In this document: piece by piece, positions 1 through 8,639 of the stretch
Layout: every line of letters begins with the position of its first letter
Numbering within the stretch: the stretch's first letter is position 1
NCBI GenBank assembly: GCA_031409955.1
Contig: JANNYF010000191.1
Span: 1-64,000 of the forward strand
Reading direction: 5' to 3'
Length of the DNA stretch: 64,000 nucleotides
Source: JAFDVL01 sp031409955
GTDB lineage: Bacteria > Acidobacteriota > Blastocatellia > RBC074
The notes under the pieces: generated by a model
Database searches by the model: none
What the model was told of the DNA's origin: nothing
Seen by the model: only the letters and a program-made list of their open reading frames with translations
Made by a program: the position numbers and the translations under genes

Positions 1-297
1 ATGTTGCGCGCTGACCTGGCCAGTACGGAAGGTGATGGAGGAAATGTGTCCTTCACCCGTGGCCCGCAGGCTCATGATGAAACGCAGCGCACCCTTCGGC
101 AATCCGCTCTGATCGGGATGCGGCACGATGGATGGATTAAACAGCGCCGCCGACTCCGGCGAATATTCGTGTGTGAAGTGGGCGCCGATCAGCATCTGCC
201 GTTCGGGCGACGGTGGTGCGTCGGCTTCGAGATGGATTCTCACCTGCGTGAAGCGTCTTTGGAAAATGGCTTCAACGTTCTCGTGCCGGTCCGCAAA
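1..297 (-). pseudogene. GH130-like glycosidase/phosphorylase, 5'-truncated fragment running off the window edge
   Basis: Translating the minus strand from about 297 down to 1 gives an open frame with FADRHENVEAIF, then MLIGAHFTHEYSPESAALF, NPSIVPHPDQSGLP and SLRATGEGHISSI. I recognise these as N-terminal segments of the GH130 family (beta-mannoside phosphorylases and related glycosidases). The usual first ~50 residues are missing: going upstream the frame hits stop codons at 313-315 and again further up, and no start codon precedes the homology. The sequence directly upstream encodes the TamB-like gene in another frame, so the GH130 5' end has been replaced by TamB sequence. It continues past the left window edge, so its 3' half is unseen. 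The family call is from memory of the motif pattern. The truncation is seen directly. Confidence 0.7.
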
Positions 298-2615
298 TTC
301 AACTCGGTCAGATCAATGCGCGAGCCGTCGAGCGTCAGCTTGCTCGTGAACTCCTCAATCGCTTTCGTGCCGTATTTACCGTTGGCGATTTTGATTTCCG
401 CCGTGCCGCGCATCGCTTCGGGTAAGCCTGTGATTTCAGCCTGCCCCGTCGCAAAGCCTTCGATTTCGACCGGCAACGAAAGTGCCGCGCGCAAGGCCGA
501 AGCCAATGACAATCGCTTCAGATTCGTGCGAACCGCGATGCCATTTTTGACATTGAACGGAACGTCAACCGCGAACTCTGCTTGCCCATTGTCGGGCTGC
601 GTGAGTAAGCCTTCGTCAATCTTGATCGCATCGCCCGCATACGTCAGATTGCCCGCGATTGCTCCCAATGGTTCATCGTGCCAATTCACAGCTTCCAGAT
701 TAAAGCGCCCGCTGACTTGTGGCTTTTCGAGCGAGCCTGTGACGCGCCCATTGAAGCTGATTTTGTTGGTGAGTTGGATTTCCTGCTCGGTGAATTCTTT
801 GATCGCCGCTGGATCAAGGTCTTTCGCCAAATCCAGCACGAGCGTTTGCAGCTCTGCGGCGTTGTCAGAATTGAGCGCGACATCCAACACGCCCGTTTTG
901 TCCCAACCAATGTCGCCGCTGACCGTGAGCGTCGTCGCGCCCGTTTGAATCAGCGTGTTGTTGATCTTCAAGCGGCGTTGCGAAACTACGGCATTGAGTT
1001 CGCCCGTGATCGGCAAGCCTTCCAATAATCCCGCGCCTTCGGTTCCGTCCTGGCTGATCGTGGAGCCGTTGAACTTCAGGTTCGCCGTGCCTTCCGCCGT
1101 TTTGAAATCAAAGCCATTCCACGCCAGATTGACTTTGCCATCCGCTGTGCCACGCAAGGGCAAGCGCTTGCCTGCTGTCACTGCCGAAGCTTTGTCCAAA
1201 TTCAGCGACGCCAAATCCGCTTTGACTTCCGAAGTGCCGCGACCATCAAGCCTCACGCGTGCGCTGCCGCTGGCATTGCCGCCGAACACTGCGCCGCTGA
1301 AATTTGGCACGAGGACTTCGCTGCGTGTCGCGGTGACGTCGCCCGTGATGTTGCCGATGTCTACGTCCGCCGTGATGAGGTGTTCGATTTTGGCTTTGCC
1401 GGTGGCTTTGAATTTGCTGAGATCGTCGGCGCGAAAATTGATTTTGGCATTGGAAAAACTGACGCCCGAAGCTTTCACGTCCGGCCCGCTCACGTCACCT
1501 GCTTTGAAATTCAGCAGCCACGAAAAGTCCTCGCCATTGCCTGCGATGCGTCCCATTGCCGCGACGCGATTGACTTTGAAACCTGCGGCATCAAGTTTTT
1601 GAAACAACAGTTCTTCGTTGGCTTCAAACTGTGCGCCTTTGCCGCTGCCGTTGAATTTCAGATGAATGCCTTCGATATGCACGTCCCGCGCGAGAATGTT
1701 ATTGCTGGTGAGCTTGCCGTCAGCCTTGTATTCAATTCCCTGCCCTACCACTTTGCCTTCAAAATTGGCCGTGCCGTTGATGCGCGTGGCGGGCGCAAAG
1801 ACGCGCGTGACTTCGTTCATCCTCACGGTCGCTTTGGCATCCAGCGTGTAATCCAGCTTCTCCCAACTCTTCATCTCGCCTTTCATTTCGGCCTTCATGA
1901 GCGGCGAGGCTGTCGTCAGCGATTCGACCACCGCGCCCGATTCGTTGGCGAGCGAGTTCAATTGGAAGCTGATGTCATTGGTCGTTTGTCCATCGAGCGT
2001 GAACGTAGAATTGTCCGCGCTCGCCACGATGCGAAACAGTTTGTCGCGGTCAGGCGTGATTTTGATGGCGAGGTTGCGCGCGGCTCCGTCCAGTTTGCGC
2101 ATTGTGTCCACATAAAAAATCTCGGCGCGTGTCAGTTCAACATTCGCCGCCGCGTAATCGAATTCGATGTCCTCACGCGCCTCTTTGCCTTTACCCTTGA
2201 AATCAAGTTTGGACAAATTCGACACGCCGTTGGCATCCAGCTTGTACCAAAACTTCAGGCCGTCAATCTTGAGGTTTTGCAAACTAACCTGGGTGGGAAT
2301 GTTGCGCGTTAACAGGTCTCGAAACTTGAAGTTCCCGTTCACTTGATTCAGTGATGCAAATGGTTCTTGATCGTCTTTGGCAAAAAATTTGACGTCTTTG
2401 AGTTCAATGGTGAGATCACGCAAGCCCGGCTTGATCGCGCCAATCTCCATCCGAATGCCGTATTCCGCCAACGCGGATTTGAATTGTCCTGCGGCCCAGT
2501 TGTTGAAATTGGCAGACCTGACCCAAAGCAAGCCCGCCAGCACCAAAATGGCGATAAGCGCGAATAGGCTGATCGCCGTGATCGTCAATGTTCGTCGGTT
2601 GAAAAATCTCCGCAT
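240..2615 (-). CDS. AsmA/TamB-like envelope protein, C-terminally truncated
   Basis: A 791-residue protein from the ATG at 2615. An earlier TTG at 2636 is possible but would add residues before the membrane anchor. It opens with MRRFFNRR and a single transmembrane anchor (about residues 9-33), followed by long, repetitive beta-rich sequence typical of AsmA/TamB inner-membrane-anchored proteins that bridge to the outer membrane (lipid transport or outer-membrane protein assembly). TamB relatives in such genomes are usually well over 1000 residues with a conserved C-terminal DUF490 domain, which is absent here. The last ~16 residues, after LTELNLRTG, are read from GH130-coding DNA in the wrong frame, so the natural C terminus was lost. 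It lies 58 bp downstream of the TPR gene, probably in the same transcript. The family call is fairly safe. Function is inferred. Confidence 0.75.
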   Translation of the reverse strand: MRRFFNRRTLTITAISLFALIAILVLAGLLWVRSANFNNWAAGQFKSALAEYGIRMEIGAIKPGLRDLTIELKDVKFFAKDDQEPFASLNQVNGNFKFRDLLTRNIPTQVSLQNLKIDGLKFWYKLDANGVSNLSKLDFKGKGKEAREDIEFDYAAANVELTRAEIFYVDTMRKLDGAARNLAIKITPDRDKLFRIVASADNSTFTLDGQTTNDISFQLNSLANESGAVVESLTTASPLMKAEMKGEMKSWEKLDYTLDAKATVRMNEVTRVFAPATRINGTANFEGKVVGQGIEYKADGKLTSNNILARDVHIEGIHLKFNGSGKGAQFEANEELLFQKLDAAGFKVNRVAAMGRIAGNGEDFSWLLNFKAGDVSGPDVKASGVSFSNAKINFRADDLSKFKATGKAKIEHLITADVDIGNITGDVTATRSEVLVPNFSGAVFGGNASGSARVRLDGRGTSEVKADLASLNLDKASAVTAGKRLPLRGTADGKVNLAWNGFDFKTAEGTANLKFNGSTISQDGTEGAGLLEGLPITGELNAVVSQRRLKINNTLIQTGATTLTVSGDIGWDKTGVLDVALNSDNAAELQTLVLDLAKDLDPAAIKEFTEQEIQLTNKISFNGRVTGSLEKPQVSGRFNLEAVNWHDEPLGAIAGNLTYAGDAIKIDEGLLTQPDNGQAEFAVDVPFNVKNGIAVRTNLKRLSLASALRAALSLPVEIEGFATGQAEITGLPEAMRGTAEIKIANGKYGTKAIEEFTSKLTLDGSRIDLTELNLRTGTRTLKPFSKDASRR

Positions 2616-2673
2616 AACGAATTCAATTATAAGCAAAACTGGTGAGCCGAAGGGGGCGGGAACTTGTGCGAGA

Positions 2674-2988
2674 CTAAATCAATTCATCCAGCGACAATTG
2701 AAACTCCTGCGCCATGCCGGGATGCCCGTGGCTGTTGGCGGCGGCAATGCCTTGTTCATACGCGGCGCGCGCATCGTCGGTGCGTCCCAAACGCTCCAAC
2801 GCTTGCGCCAACTTGCCATACGCATTGCCTTGATCGTTGGCCTGTTGCAAATACGTTTGCAATTCAACCACGGCTTCGTCCCAGCGTTCGAGTTTTAGCA
2901 ATTCGTTTGCCAGGCCAAAGCGCACGGCAGTATTGCTGGTGTCGCTGGCGAGCATCTTTCTAAAAACTTCAATTCTTGCCTCTGCCAT
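2674..2988 (-). CDS. Small tetratricopeptide (TPR) repeat protein
   Basis: A 104-residue soluble protein. I start it at MAEARIEVF rather than at the upstream in-frame codon at 3012. It consists of about three TPR helical hairpins: residues with the pattern RFGLANELLKLERWDEAV, then AYGKLAQALERLGRTDDA, then a shorter terminal unit ending in LSLDELI. There is no signal peptide, so it probably works in the cytoplasm as a protein-interaction module. It precedes the TamB-like gene on the same strand, which suggests co-transcription but does not reveal a partner. Nothing in it indicates a catalytic function. Confidence 0.8.
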   Translation of the reverse strand: MAEARIEVFRKMLASDTSNTAVRFGLANELLKLERWDEAVVELQTYLQQANDQGNAYGKLAQALERLGRTDDARAAYEQGIAAANSHGHPGMAQEFQLSLDELI

Positions 2989-3183
2989 GAATTCGAATTC
3001 CTCTCTGCACAATTCAATTTCCGATGATAGGGGGCAGGATGGCGAGCGTCAAGTTGGGGGATCAACAAACCAGGCGGCAAGCGGTTGCTTGCTTCTCAAC
3101 AACGGGCGTATAGTTTGGCGTGGCGAAAGCATCAATCCAGTTCATTATTCGGTGTTTTCATTGCGAGCAAATTAAGTATCTTG

Positions 3184-3708
3184 ATGATCCCTAAAATCAC
3201 ATTCTTCACCATAATAGCGCTCATCATTAATTCTATCGCCTGTGGTTTTCGCAACGAGCCACCCAAAGTATCTCTCGCTCAACTCTATCGCAATCCCGCT
3301 GTTTATAATCATAAGCTGATACAAATATCTGGGGTGATTTCACATGGCTTTGAGCAATTTACACTGACTGACCCTAATTGCCCGCCTCGCTGCGGGGTAT
3401 GGTTAGAGTATGGCGGCACCATGACTTCGGGGACAATGTATTGTTGTGGGATTTCGGCTGCGCGCGAACGGACAGAAACACTTGTCGTTGAAAACATCCC
3501 GATACCAATGACTCAAGATGAGCTATTTCGCAAATTTGATGAAGTGATTCAGCGTCAACCCGAATCAACTATAAAAGCAACTGTGGTTGGACGGTTCTTT
3601 TCAGGAACACGAAATGAAAACCCCGATGGTGCTTCTTGGGGTGGTTACGGTCACTTTGGTTGTTGCAGTTTATTGGCTATTCAGCAAATCGTTTCTATTG
3701 ACCACTAA
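3184..3708 (+). CDS. Putative lipoprotein, unknown function
   Basis: A 174-residue product from the ATG at 3184, chosen because it starts a clean lipoprotein signal: MIPKITFFTIIALIINSIAC, with the lipobox Cys at residue 20. The open frame extends further upstream but only through non-signal sequence. The mature part begins with a segment about a span of 'nutrient or calcium-free' character (SLAQLYRNPAVYNHKLIQISG, then GFEQFTLTD), which resembles small beta-barrel OB-like domains found in uncharacterised bacterial lipoproteins. It is cysteine-rich (CPPRCG, YCCG, FGCCS), so disulphides are likely after export. The 3' end is 62 bp before the retropepsin-like gene. I do not recognise a named family. 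Confidence 0.65.
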   Translation: MIPKITFFTIIALIINSIACGFRNEPPKVSLAQLYRNPAVYNHKLIQISGVISHGFEQFTLTDPNCPPRCGVWLEYGGTMTSGTMYCCGISAARERTETLVVENIPIPMTQDELFRKFDEVIQRQPESTIKATVVGRFFSGTRNENPDGASWGGYGHFGCCSLLAIQQIVSIDH

Positions 3709-3770
3709 AAAGAAAGGGAAGGGCCAAACCTCTAGTCGTTCTGCAAATCCTAAAATTGAGAGAGGAAAAG

Positions 3771-4139
3771 ATGGGTACATTCTTCGTTCGCTGCAAAATC
3801 GAAAACATCGTAGACCGTGATAAATCGGCTGTCATGCCCAAGATGTTGGTAGACACGGGCAGTGAATATACGTGGGTTCCAGCACAGACGCTCGAAAAAA
3901 TTGGGGTCAATCGAGAGAAGAAAGACCTGGAATTCATCATGGCGAACGGGCAGCGCATCACCCGCAGCGTAGGGTTTGCGATCATCAAACTCGACAAATA
4001 CTTCACCGTGGATGAAGTGGTATTTGCGGAAAAAGGCGACTTGCTGTTGTTGGGCGCGCGGACACTTGAGGGGTTAAGTTTGTCGGTTGATCCACGTCAG
4101 AAGAAACTGGTAGCGTCTGGCCCGTTACCTGCCGCCTGA
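3771..4139 (+). CDS. Retropepsin-like aspartic protease (clan AA)
   Basis: A 122-residue single-domain protein. The start at 3771 is chosen because a purine-rich ribosome-binding stretch (GAGAGGAAAAG) lies directly upstream. The motif MLVDTGSEYTWV (about residues 25-36) is the DTGS catalytic aspartate motif of clan AA retropepsin-like peptidases, and LLLLGARTLEGL near residues 89-100 matches the second conserved hydrophobic-G segment. Bacterial members are about 120 residues, act as homodimers with one Asp per subunit, and many remain uncharacterised; they may be peptidases or binding proteins. No signal peptide or membrane segment is seen, so it is probably cytoplasmic. The substrate is unknown. 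Confidence 0.8.
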   Translation: MGTFFVRCKIENIVDRDKSAVMPKMLVDTGSEYTWVPAQTLEKIGVNREKKDLEFIMANGQRITRSVGFAIIKLDKYFTVDEVVFAEKGDLLLLGARTLEGLSLSVDPRQKKLVASGPLPAA

Positions 4140-4169
4140 AACGACTCGTTCGCGTACTCATTGAATATT

Positions 4170-5372
4170 ATGAAAGTTATTCTGTTACTTCTTCTTTCTC
4201 TCCCAGCTCTTGCACAAGATTGGCCCGAATTTCGCGGGCCTTCTGGGCAGGGCTATTCGACGGAGCGCAACCTGCCGCTGACGTGGAGCGAGTCAAACAA
4301 CATCACGTGGAAAGTAGCGATTCCGGGCAAAGGGTGGTCATCGCCTGCGATTCAGGGCGACCGCCTCTGGCTAACGACGGCGACGGACGAAGGTCAATCG
4401 TTACGCGCCGTTTGCGTGGATCGCAACACGGGCGCAATCCGGCTGAACGTCGAAGTCTTTCGGCTCAAGTCCGCCGCAAAACCGCACGCCAAGAATTCGC
4501 ACGCCTCGCCGACGCCGATTCTCGAAGGCGACAAAATCTATTTGCATTTCGGCGCGATGGGAACGGCTTGCATTACGCAATCCGGCGAAATCGTTTGGAA
4601 AACCAAGCTGGAATATGACAACGGTCAACACGGCCCCGGCGGCTCTCCGGTGCTGTACGACAACCTGCTGCTGATAAATTGCGACGGACAGAGCGAGCAG
4701 TTCGTCATCGCGCTGGACAAGCTGACAGGCAAAGTGCGCTGGCGCAAGAATCGTCAGGGCGCACAGGCTTATGCGACACCGCTGATTGTGCGCTTGCCTG
4801 CTGGCGATCAGCTCATCAGCCCTGGCGCATTTCGTGCCTTTGCGTATGAGCCGCGCACGGGCAAAGAGATTTGGAACGTGTCGTATGGCGACGGATTTTC
4901 CAATGTGCCGCGCCCGGTGTTTGGGCACGGAATGGTGTTCATTTGCACAGGGTTTCATCAACCAACATTGATTGCCGTGCGCTTGGATGGGCGCGGCGAC
5001 GTGACGAAATCGCACATCGCGTGGACACTCAGACGCGGCGTGTCGTTGACGCCTTCGCCTTTGTTGGTGGGCGATGAATTGTACGTGGTCAGCGATAACG
5101 GCATCGCTACCTGTGTAGACGCGAAGACCGGTGCGCAACATTGGCAAGTTCGTCTGGGCGGCAATCATTCGGCGTCACCGCTTTCTGCCGACGGACGAAT
5201 TTATTTCTTGAGCGAAGACGGCGAATCGGTCGTAATTGCGCCCGGCAAGGAATTTAAGCTCCTGGCTAAAAATCAACTTGAGGGGCAGACGTTGGCTTCA
5301 ATGGCTGTTGCCAACGGCTCCATCTTCGTCCGCAGCCAAACGCATCTCTATCGGCTCAGCCATTCCAACTAA
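4170..5372 (+). CDS. Secreted PQQ/BamB-like beta-propeller protein
   Basis: A 400-residue product starting at MKVILLLLLSLPALAQDWPEF, a Sec signal peptide cleaved after about residue 16 (ALA-Q). A TTG three codons earlier is less likely. The mature protein begins with WPEFRGPSGQGYS, the typical opening of the PQQ-binding-like propeller family common in Acidobacteriota and Planctomycetota, and contains blade repeats such as VCVDRNTGAI, ALDKLTGKVRW, YEPRTGKEIW and CVDAKTGAQHW. It is probably periplasmic or extracellular. These proteins resemble the fold of BamB and of quinoprotein dehydrogenases. No Cys-Cys or calcium-site pattern typical of true quinoprotein alcohol dehydrogenases is visible, so a scaffold or sensor role is as likely as catalysis. 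Confidence 0.85.
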   Translation: MKVILLLLLSLPALAQDWPEFRGPSGQGYSTERNLPLTWSESNNITWKVAIPGKGWSSPAIQGDRLWLTTATDEGQSLRAVCVDRNTGAIRLNVEVFRLKSAAKPHAKNSHASPTPILEGDKIYLHFGAMGTACITQSGEIVWKTKLEYDNGQHGPGGSPVLYDNLLLINCDGQSEQFVIALDKLTGKVRWRKNRQGAQAYATPLIVRLPAGDQLISPGAFRAFAYEPRTGKEIWNVSYGDGFSNVPRPVFGHGMVFICTGFHQPTLIAVRLDGRGDVTKSHIAWTLRRGVSLTPSPLLVGDELYVVSDNGIATCVDAKTGAQHWQVRLGGNHSASPLSADGRIYFLSEDGESVVIAPGKEFKLLAKNQLEGQTLASMAVANGSIFVRSQTHLYRLSHSN

Positions 5373-5436
5373 CGCACAAGGCCAACCAAACCAACATCAA
5401 GCTGAGATTGCATATCGAACAATGTTTCAGCCATCT

Positions 5437-6144
5437 TCACTCTGCCGTTACCGATTCGTTCCTCGGTGCTGCCGATAAACGGAGCTTGGGCCATTGCAAA
5501 CACAGTTCCGTCACCAGCAAAGGAATCGCCCAGGAACACCAGGCCGCCAGTGTCGCCCGCGCAGTCTCGCCGGGAATCCCGCTGCCCCCGATGCCGAACA
5601 CCTCCAGCCCGACGGCAATCATCCGAAAGAACACGAAGGATAGAATCACAACATAGCTGCGGATCATCCATTCCCGATGCTGGTCAAAATTCCGATAGCG
5701 AATCGCTACCACCGCCATCACCGTCGTGACCGTGCTTGCCAGCGTCATTCCAAACAAACCAGTCGCATAGACAAACCCAACGGGCGTGGTCAGGCAGAGG
5801 TAATACGCCGCGACATTGTCGAGCGCTACACCCAATAGATACAGCTTGCCGAGCGTGCGATGCAGTTGCAGTCGTTGCCTTGTCTGCCCCAACCAAAGCT
5901 GAACGGGGCCAAGAAACATGGCCAGCGTCCCGCCGATGATATGAATCAACAAGCCGTAACGGCGATCCCAGAAAATTTCCGGGAAGCGTCCAAAGCTCTC
6001 GCGCTGCATTCTGAAATAAGGCGTAGCGGCGACGAGCCAGAACACGACTGCCGTAATGAGCGCAAGCACAATCATCGTGATGAAAAACCGGGATACGCGA
6101 TTTGGTGCAACAACAAAGGGGGTGCTGATACTGTTTACTTTCAT
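5437..6144 (-). CDS. DUF2306 family integral membrane protein
   Basis: A 235-residue polytopic membrane protein starting at MKVNSISTPF, with GAGAGG as ribosome-binding site a few bases upstream. A first hydrophobic span (about residues 21-42) is followed by a loop containing WDRRYGLLIHIIGG and the conserved HRTLGKLY segment, and by several further spans. The arrangement, with the histidines IHIIGG, LHRTLGK and DQHREWMIRSY, is characteristic of DUF2306, a family distantly like cytochrome b561/DUF420 proteins whose histidines may bind haem. Function is not established. It has no close co-directional partner: the next minus-strand gene upstream starts at 7009. Confidence 0.8.
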   Translation of the reverse strand: MKVNSISTPFVVAPNRVSRFFITMIVLALITAVVFWLVAATPYFRMQRESFGRFPEIFWDRRYGLLIHIIGGTLAMFLGPVQLWLGQTRQRLQLHRTLGKLYLLGVALDNVAAYYLCLTTPVGFVYATGLFGMTLASTVTTVMAVVAIRYRNFDQHREWMIRSYVVILSFVFFRMIAVGLEVFGIGGSGIPGETARATLAAWCSWAIPLLVTELCLQWPKLRLSAAPRNESVTAE

Positions 6145-6418
6145 GGTTCCTCTCAAAAATTTTGGCGGATGGAGCGGAAGGCCAGCATTTCAGGTGTTCT
6201 CACTGTAGCGCTACAAGTTGAGGGGCACTGCCGGATTTCAGCGAAAGGCCTTCCGTTGTCCCGACGCGCACAAAATAGCCCGCCTGAGCGAATGAAGTCT
6301 TGAGGTCAGGTTGAGATTTTTTTGAGATTTTTTTGAAAGGAAAAGTGAAGGTTCCAGCCCAAAGCGGCCTGTATCCTTGCCAGGAACACGCCCCATCCAA
6401 GCGGGTCTGCTGTTCTGC

Positions 6419-7009
6419 TCACTTCGCTGGCGGGGGAGCTGCGGGCGTCATCATAATATGCGCGCCCGGCGTTCCCGCATCCATCAGCCACGGCTCACCG
6501 CGTTTTGATTTCGTGGATAAGCCAGTGGATTGCGCGGTTGCGTATGGAACATAGATCACCCAGCGAACCACGCCATCGGTCACTTTCCCACTGGCCGCAT
6601 CGTAGCCTTTGCCCGAAAGCACATAGAGCATGCGCGGCTCCTTCGGCATTTTCAGCTTTCCTTCTTTGATCTCCGCCCAACGATATTTTTCGTTGCGCTC
6701 GTTGCCCGCGATGCCCTGCGCTGCTAATTCACGCCCTCTGGCCATGTAAGGTTCAAGGTCTTTGTGATAGCAGGAGGCGCTAAAGCGATTGTCTTTCGGA
6801 TCGTCAGCGAGGCAGATTAATTCGTTAATGCCTTTGCGCAGTTCGGTCAGCTTGCCGTCTGCGCCATAGCCCAGCACAGCGGCTCCGGCGCGCAACTCTT
6901 CCGGGGCAGCCTGAATGGTCGCCGCAATTTGATCGTCCGCCGAGGGAGTTGTCTGGGCAGCAGCGGCGCTTGAAATCAGTAATAGCGAAAGTAAAATAGA
7001 ACTCTTCAT
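6419..7009 (-). CDS. Secreted protein of unknown function
   Basis: A 196-residue product starting at MKSSILLSLLLISSAAAAQ, a Sec signal peptide with an AAA-Q cleavage site near residue 18. The mature part has no motif I can name. It has only two cysteines (ICLADD and SCYHKD), possibly forming one disulphide, a strongly charged middle, and a proline/alanine-rich tail (MMTPAAPPPAK). A lower-confidence start eight codons upstream would destroy the signal. Downstream lies DUF2306 on the same strand, separated by 274 bp that hold no other recognisable gene, so they need not be an operon. Confidence 0.6.
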   Translation of the reverse strand: MKSSILLSLLLISSAAAAQTTPSADDQIAATIQAAPEELRAGAAVLGYGADGKLTELRKGINELICLADDPKDNRFSASCYHKDLEPYMARGRELAAQGIAGNERNEKYRWAEIKEGKLKMPKEPRMLYVLSGKGYDAASGKVTDGVVRWVIYVPYATAQSTGLSTKSKRGEPWLMDAGTPGAHIMMTPAAPPPAK

Positions 7010-7046
7010 GGTCGTAATTTCCTCCAAAATCAAAAGGCGTTCTCAT

Positions 7047-7180
7047 CCACGAAGCCACACGAAAAGGCACGAAGAAAAGTCAGAGAATACAAAGAACAAA
7101 GAGATCGCAGTAATTACTATCAATCCCTCTTCCTTCGTGAACCTTCGTGTGGCTTCCACACGCGTGTGTTCGTGGAAGAA
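7047..7180. repeat. CACGAAG-type imperfect inverted repeat
   Basis: The left arm (from 7047) has tandem-like units CCACGAAGCCACACG and GGCACGAAG. The right arm (about 7133-7176) holds the complements CTTCGTGAACCTTCGTG, TGGCTTCCACACG and CGTGGA. The whole element can fold into a long imperfect hairpin between a DUF1501 gene and an unrelated gene. It resembles dispersed noncoding repeats scattered in large environmental genomes. No open reading frame of interest lies inside. Confidence 0.6.
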
Positions 7181-7211
7181 TGTTTTCTCAATATCTGTGC
7201 ATCAACACGAA

Positions 7212-8630
7212 CTATACGATGTCCGTAATAACATTGCCCAGCACTTCGGTCAACCGCTCCTCACGGCCTAGATGCAAATAGCTCAGCGCCTCTTGATCCA
7301 ATCCCAACTGATGCAAAATCGTCGTGTGAATGTCGCGGAAGTGAACGGGCTTCTCTACCGCGCGCAAACCGATTTCATCCGTCGCGCCATAAACCTGACC
7401 GCCCTTGATGCCGCCGCCCGCCATCAGCATCGTGAAGCCGAGATTGTGATGATCGCGGCCTTTGCTGCCTTGCGATTCGGGCGAGCGCCCAAACTCTCCG
7501 CCAATCACAACCAGCGTGGAATCCAGCAAGCCGCGCCGTTTCAAATCCGTCAGCAACGCCGCCATCGGCTGATCCGTTTGCGCCGCCATTCGCAGGTGAT
7601 TCTCTTCGATGTCGTCGTGCGCATCCCATTGCAGATTACCCGTCCCGCCGCCCGACACCGGGCAGACAAACCGCACGCCTTTTTCAATCAAGCGCCGCGC
7701 CAATAAACAACGCCGTCCGTAATCATCCGTCAGCGGTTTGCCGATGCCGTAGAGGTCGAGCGTCTCTTGCGGCTCGTTCGATAAATCAAAGATCGCGGGC
7801 GCTTCCGTCTGCATTTTGAACGCGAGATCATACGCGTTGAGCCGCGCCGAAAACTCGGTGTCATCAGGAGCCATATCAAGCTGATTGAGTTGCTTGAGTA
7901 GCCCCAAAGTCTGGCGGCGCTGATCCGTCGAAACGCCTTTTGGCAAATCCAGATTCAGCACAGGCCGCTTGCCGGGACGAAACATCGTCGGCTGATACAC
8001 GGCGGGCAAAAAACCATTCGTGTACATCGGCATCCCCGCTTCCTGCGCGCCCTTTGGATCGGGCAGCACAACATACGAGGGCAGCGATTCGGCTTCGCTG
8101 CCGAGTCCATAAACTACCCACGAACCCATGCTCGGAAAACCGGGAACTACGCGACCTGTGAACAGTTGATATTGCGCCGCCGAATGCACCACCATATCGC
8201 CGTGACAGGAACGAATGACGGCCATATCGTCTACGCGCTGGGCAAGCTGCGGGAACAGATCGGAGACTTCAATCCCGCTCTTGCCATAGCGTTGGAACGT
8301 GCGTTTAGTGCCGAGCAATTTGGCATTCGGGGAGACGAATTGATACTTCGCTTCGCCAAAGCTGGCAGGGCGTGTCTGCCCGTGCAACTTGTTCAGCAAC
8401 GGCTTGGGATCAAACGTTTCCATGTGGCTCGGCCCACCGCTGAGGAACAGGAAAATCACGGATTTTGCTTTGGCAGGGCGATGCGGTTTCTTCGGCGCGA
8501 GCGGATTGAGGCTTTGCGCACGCGCTTGTTCCTGCGCCAGCATTGCGCCAAACGCCAGTCCACCAAACCCGCCAAAGGCATCGCGCAAGAATGCGCGGCG
8601 GTTGCGTGTGATACGAAAATGTTCAGTCAT
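7212..8630 (-). CDS. DUF1501 protein, copy 1 (Tat-exported, alkaline-phosphatase-like fold)
   Basis: A 472-residue protein with a Tat-type leader (NRRAFLRDAFGGFGGLAFG). The family hallmarks are IFLFLSGGPSHMETFDPK near residues 59-76, the central RRLIEKGVRFV, GEFGRSPESQG and RDHHNLGFTMLMAGGG, and the C-terminal pattern IHTTILHQLGLD and REERLTEVLGNV. DUF1501 belongs to the alkaline-phosphatase/sulfatase-like superfamily; the conserved Asp and His residues suggest a metal site, but no activity is established. It is normally encoded directly after a DUF1549/DUF1553 gene. Here the expected partner (ending at 11839) is separated from it by about 3.2 kb of accessory genes, and the TumE-like gene stops only 9 bp upstream of this start. 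Confidence 0.9.
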   Translation of the reverse strand: MTEHFRITRNRRAFLRDAFGGFGGLAFGAMLAQEQARAQSLNPLAPKKPHRPAKAKSVIFLFLSGGPSHMETFDPKPLLNKLHGQTRPASFGEAKYQFVSPNAKLLGTKRTFQRYGKSGIEVSDLFPQLAQRVDDMAVIRSCHGDMVVHSAAQYQLFTGRVVPGFPSMGSWVVYGLGSEAESLPSYVVLPDPKGAQEAGMPMYTNGFLPAVYQPTMFRPGKRPVLNLDLPKGVSTDQRRQTLGLLKQLNQLDMAPDDTEFSARLNAYDLAFKMQTEAPAIFDLSNEPQETLDLYGIGKPLTDDYGRRCLLARRLIEKGVRFVCPVSGGGTGNLQWDAHDDIEENHLRMAAQTDQPMAALLTDLKRRGLLDSTLVVIGGEFGRSPESQGSKGRDHHNLGFTMLMAGGGIKGGQVYGATDEIGLRAVEKPVHFRDIHTTILHQLGLDQEALSYLHLGREERLTEVLGNVITDIV

Positions 8631-8639
8631 CGTAGCTCC

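Noticed and set aside
1..948. 315-codon plus-strand open frame at the left edge
   Set aside because: It is antisense to the TamB-like and GH130 sequences, which have clear protein homology in the minus-strand frames.
1380..2312. 310-codon plus-strand open frame inside the TamB-like gene
   Set aside because: Low-complexity antisense frame without a recognisable domain or start signal; the opposite strand carries the real protein.
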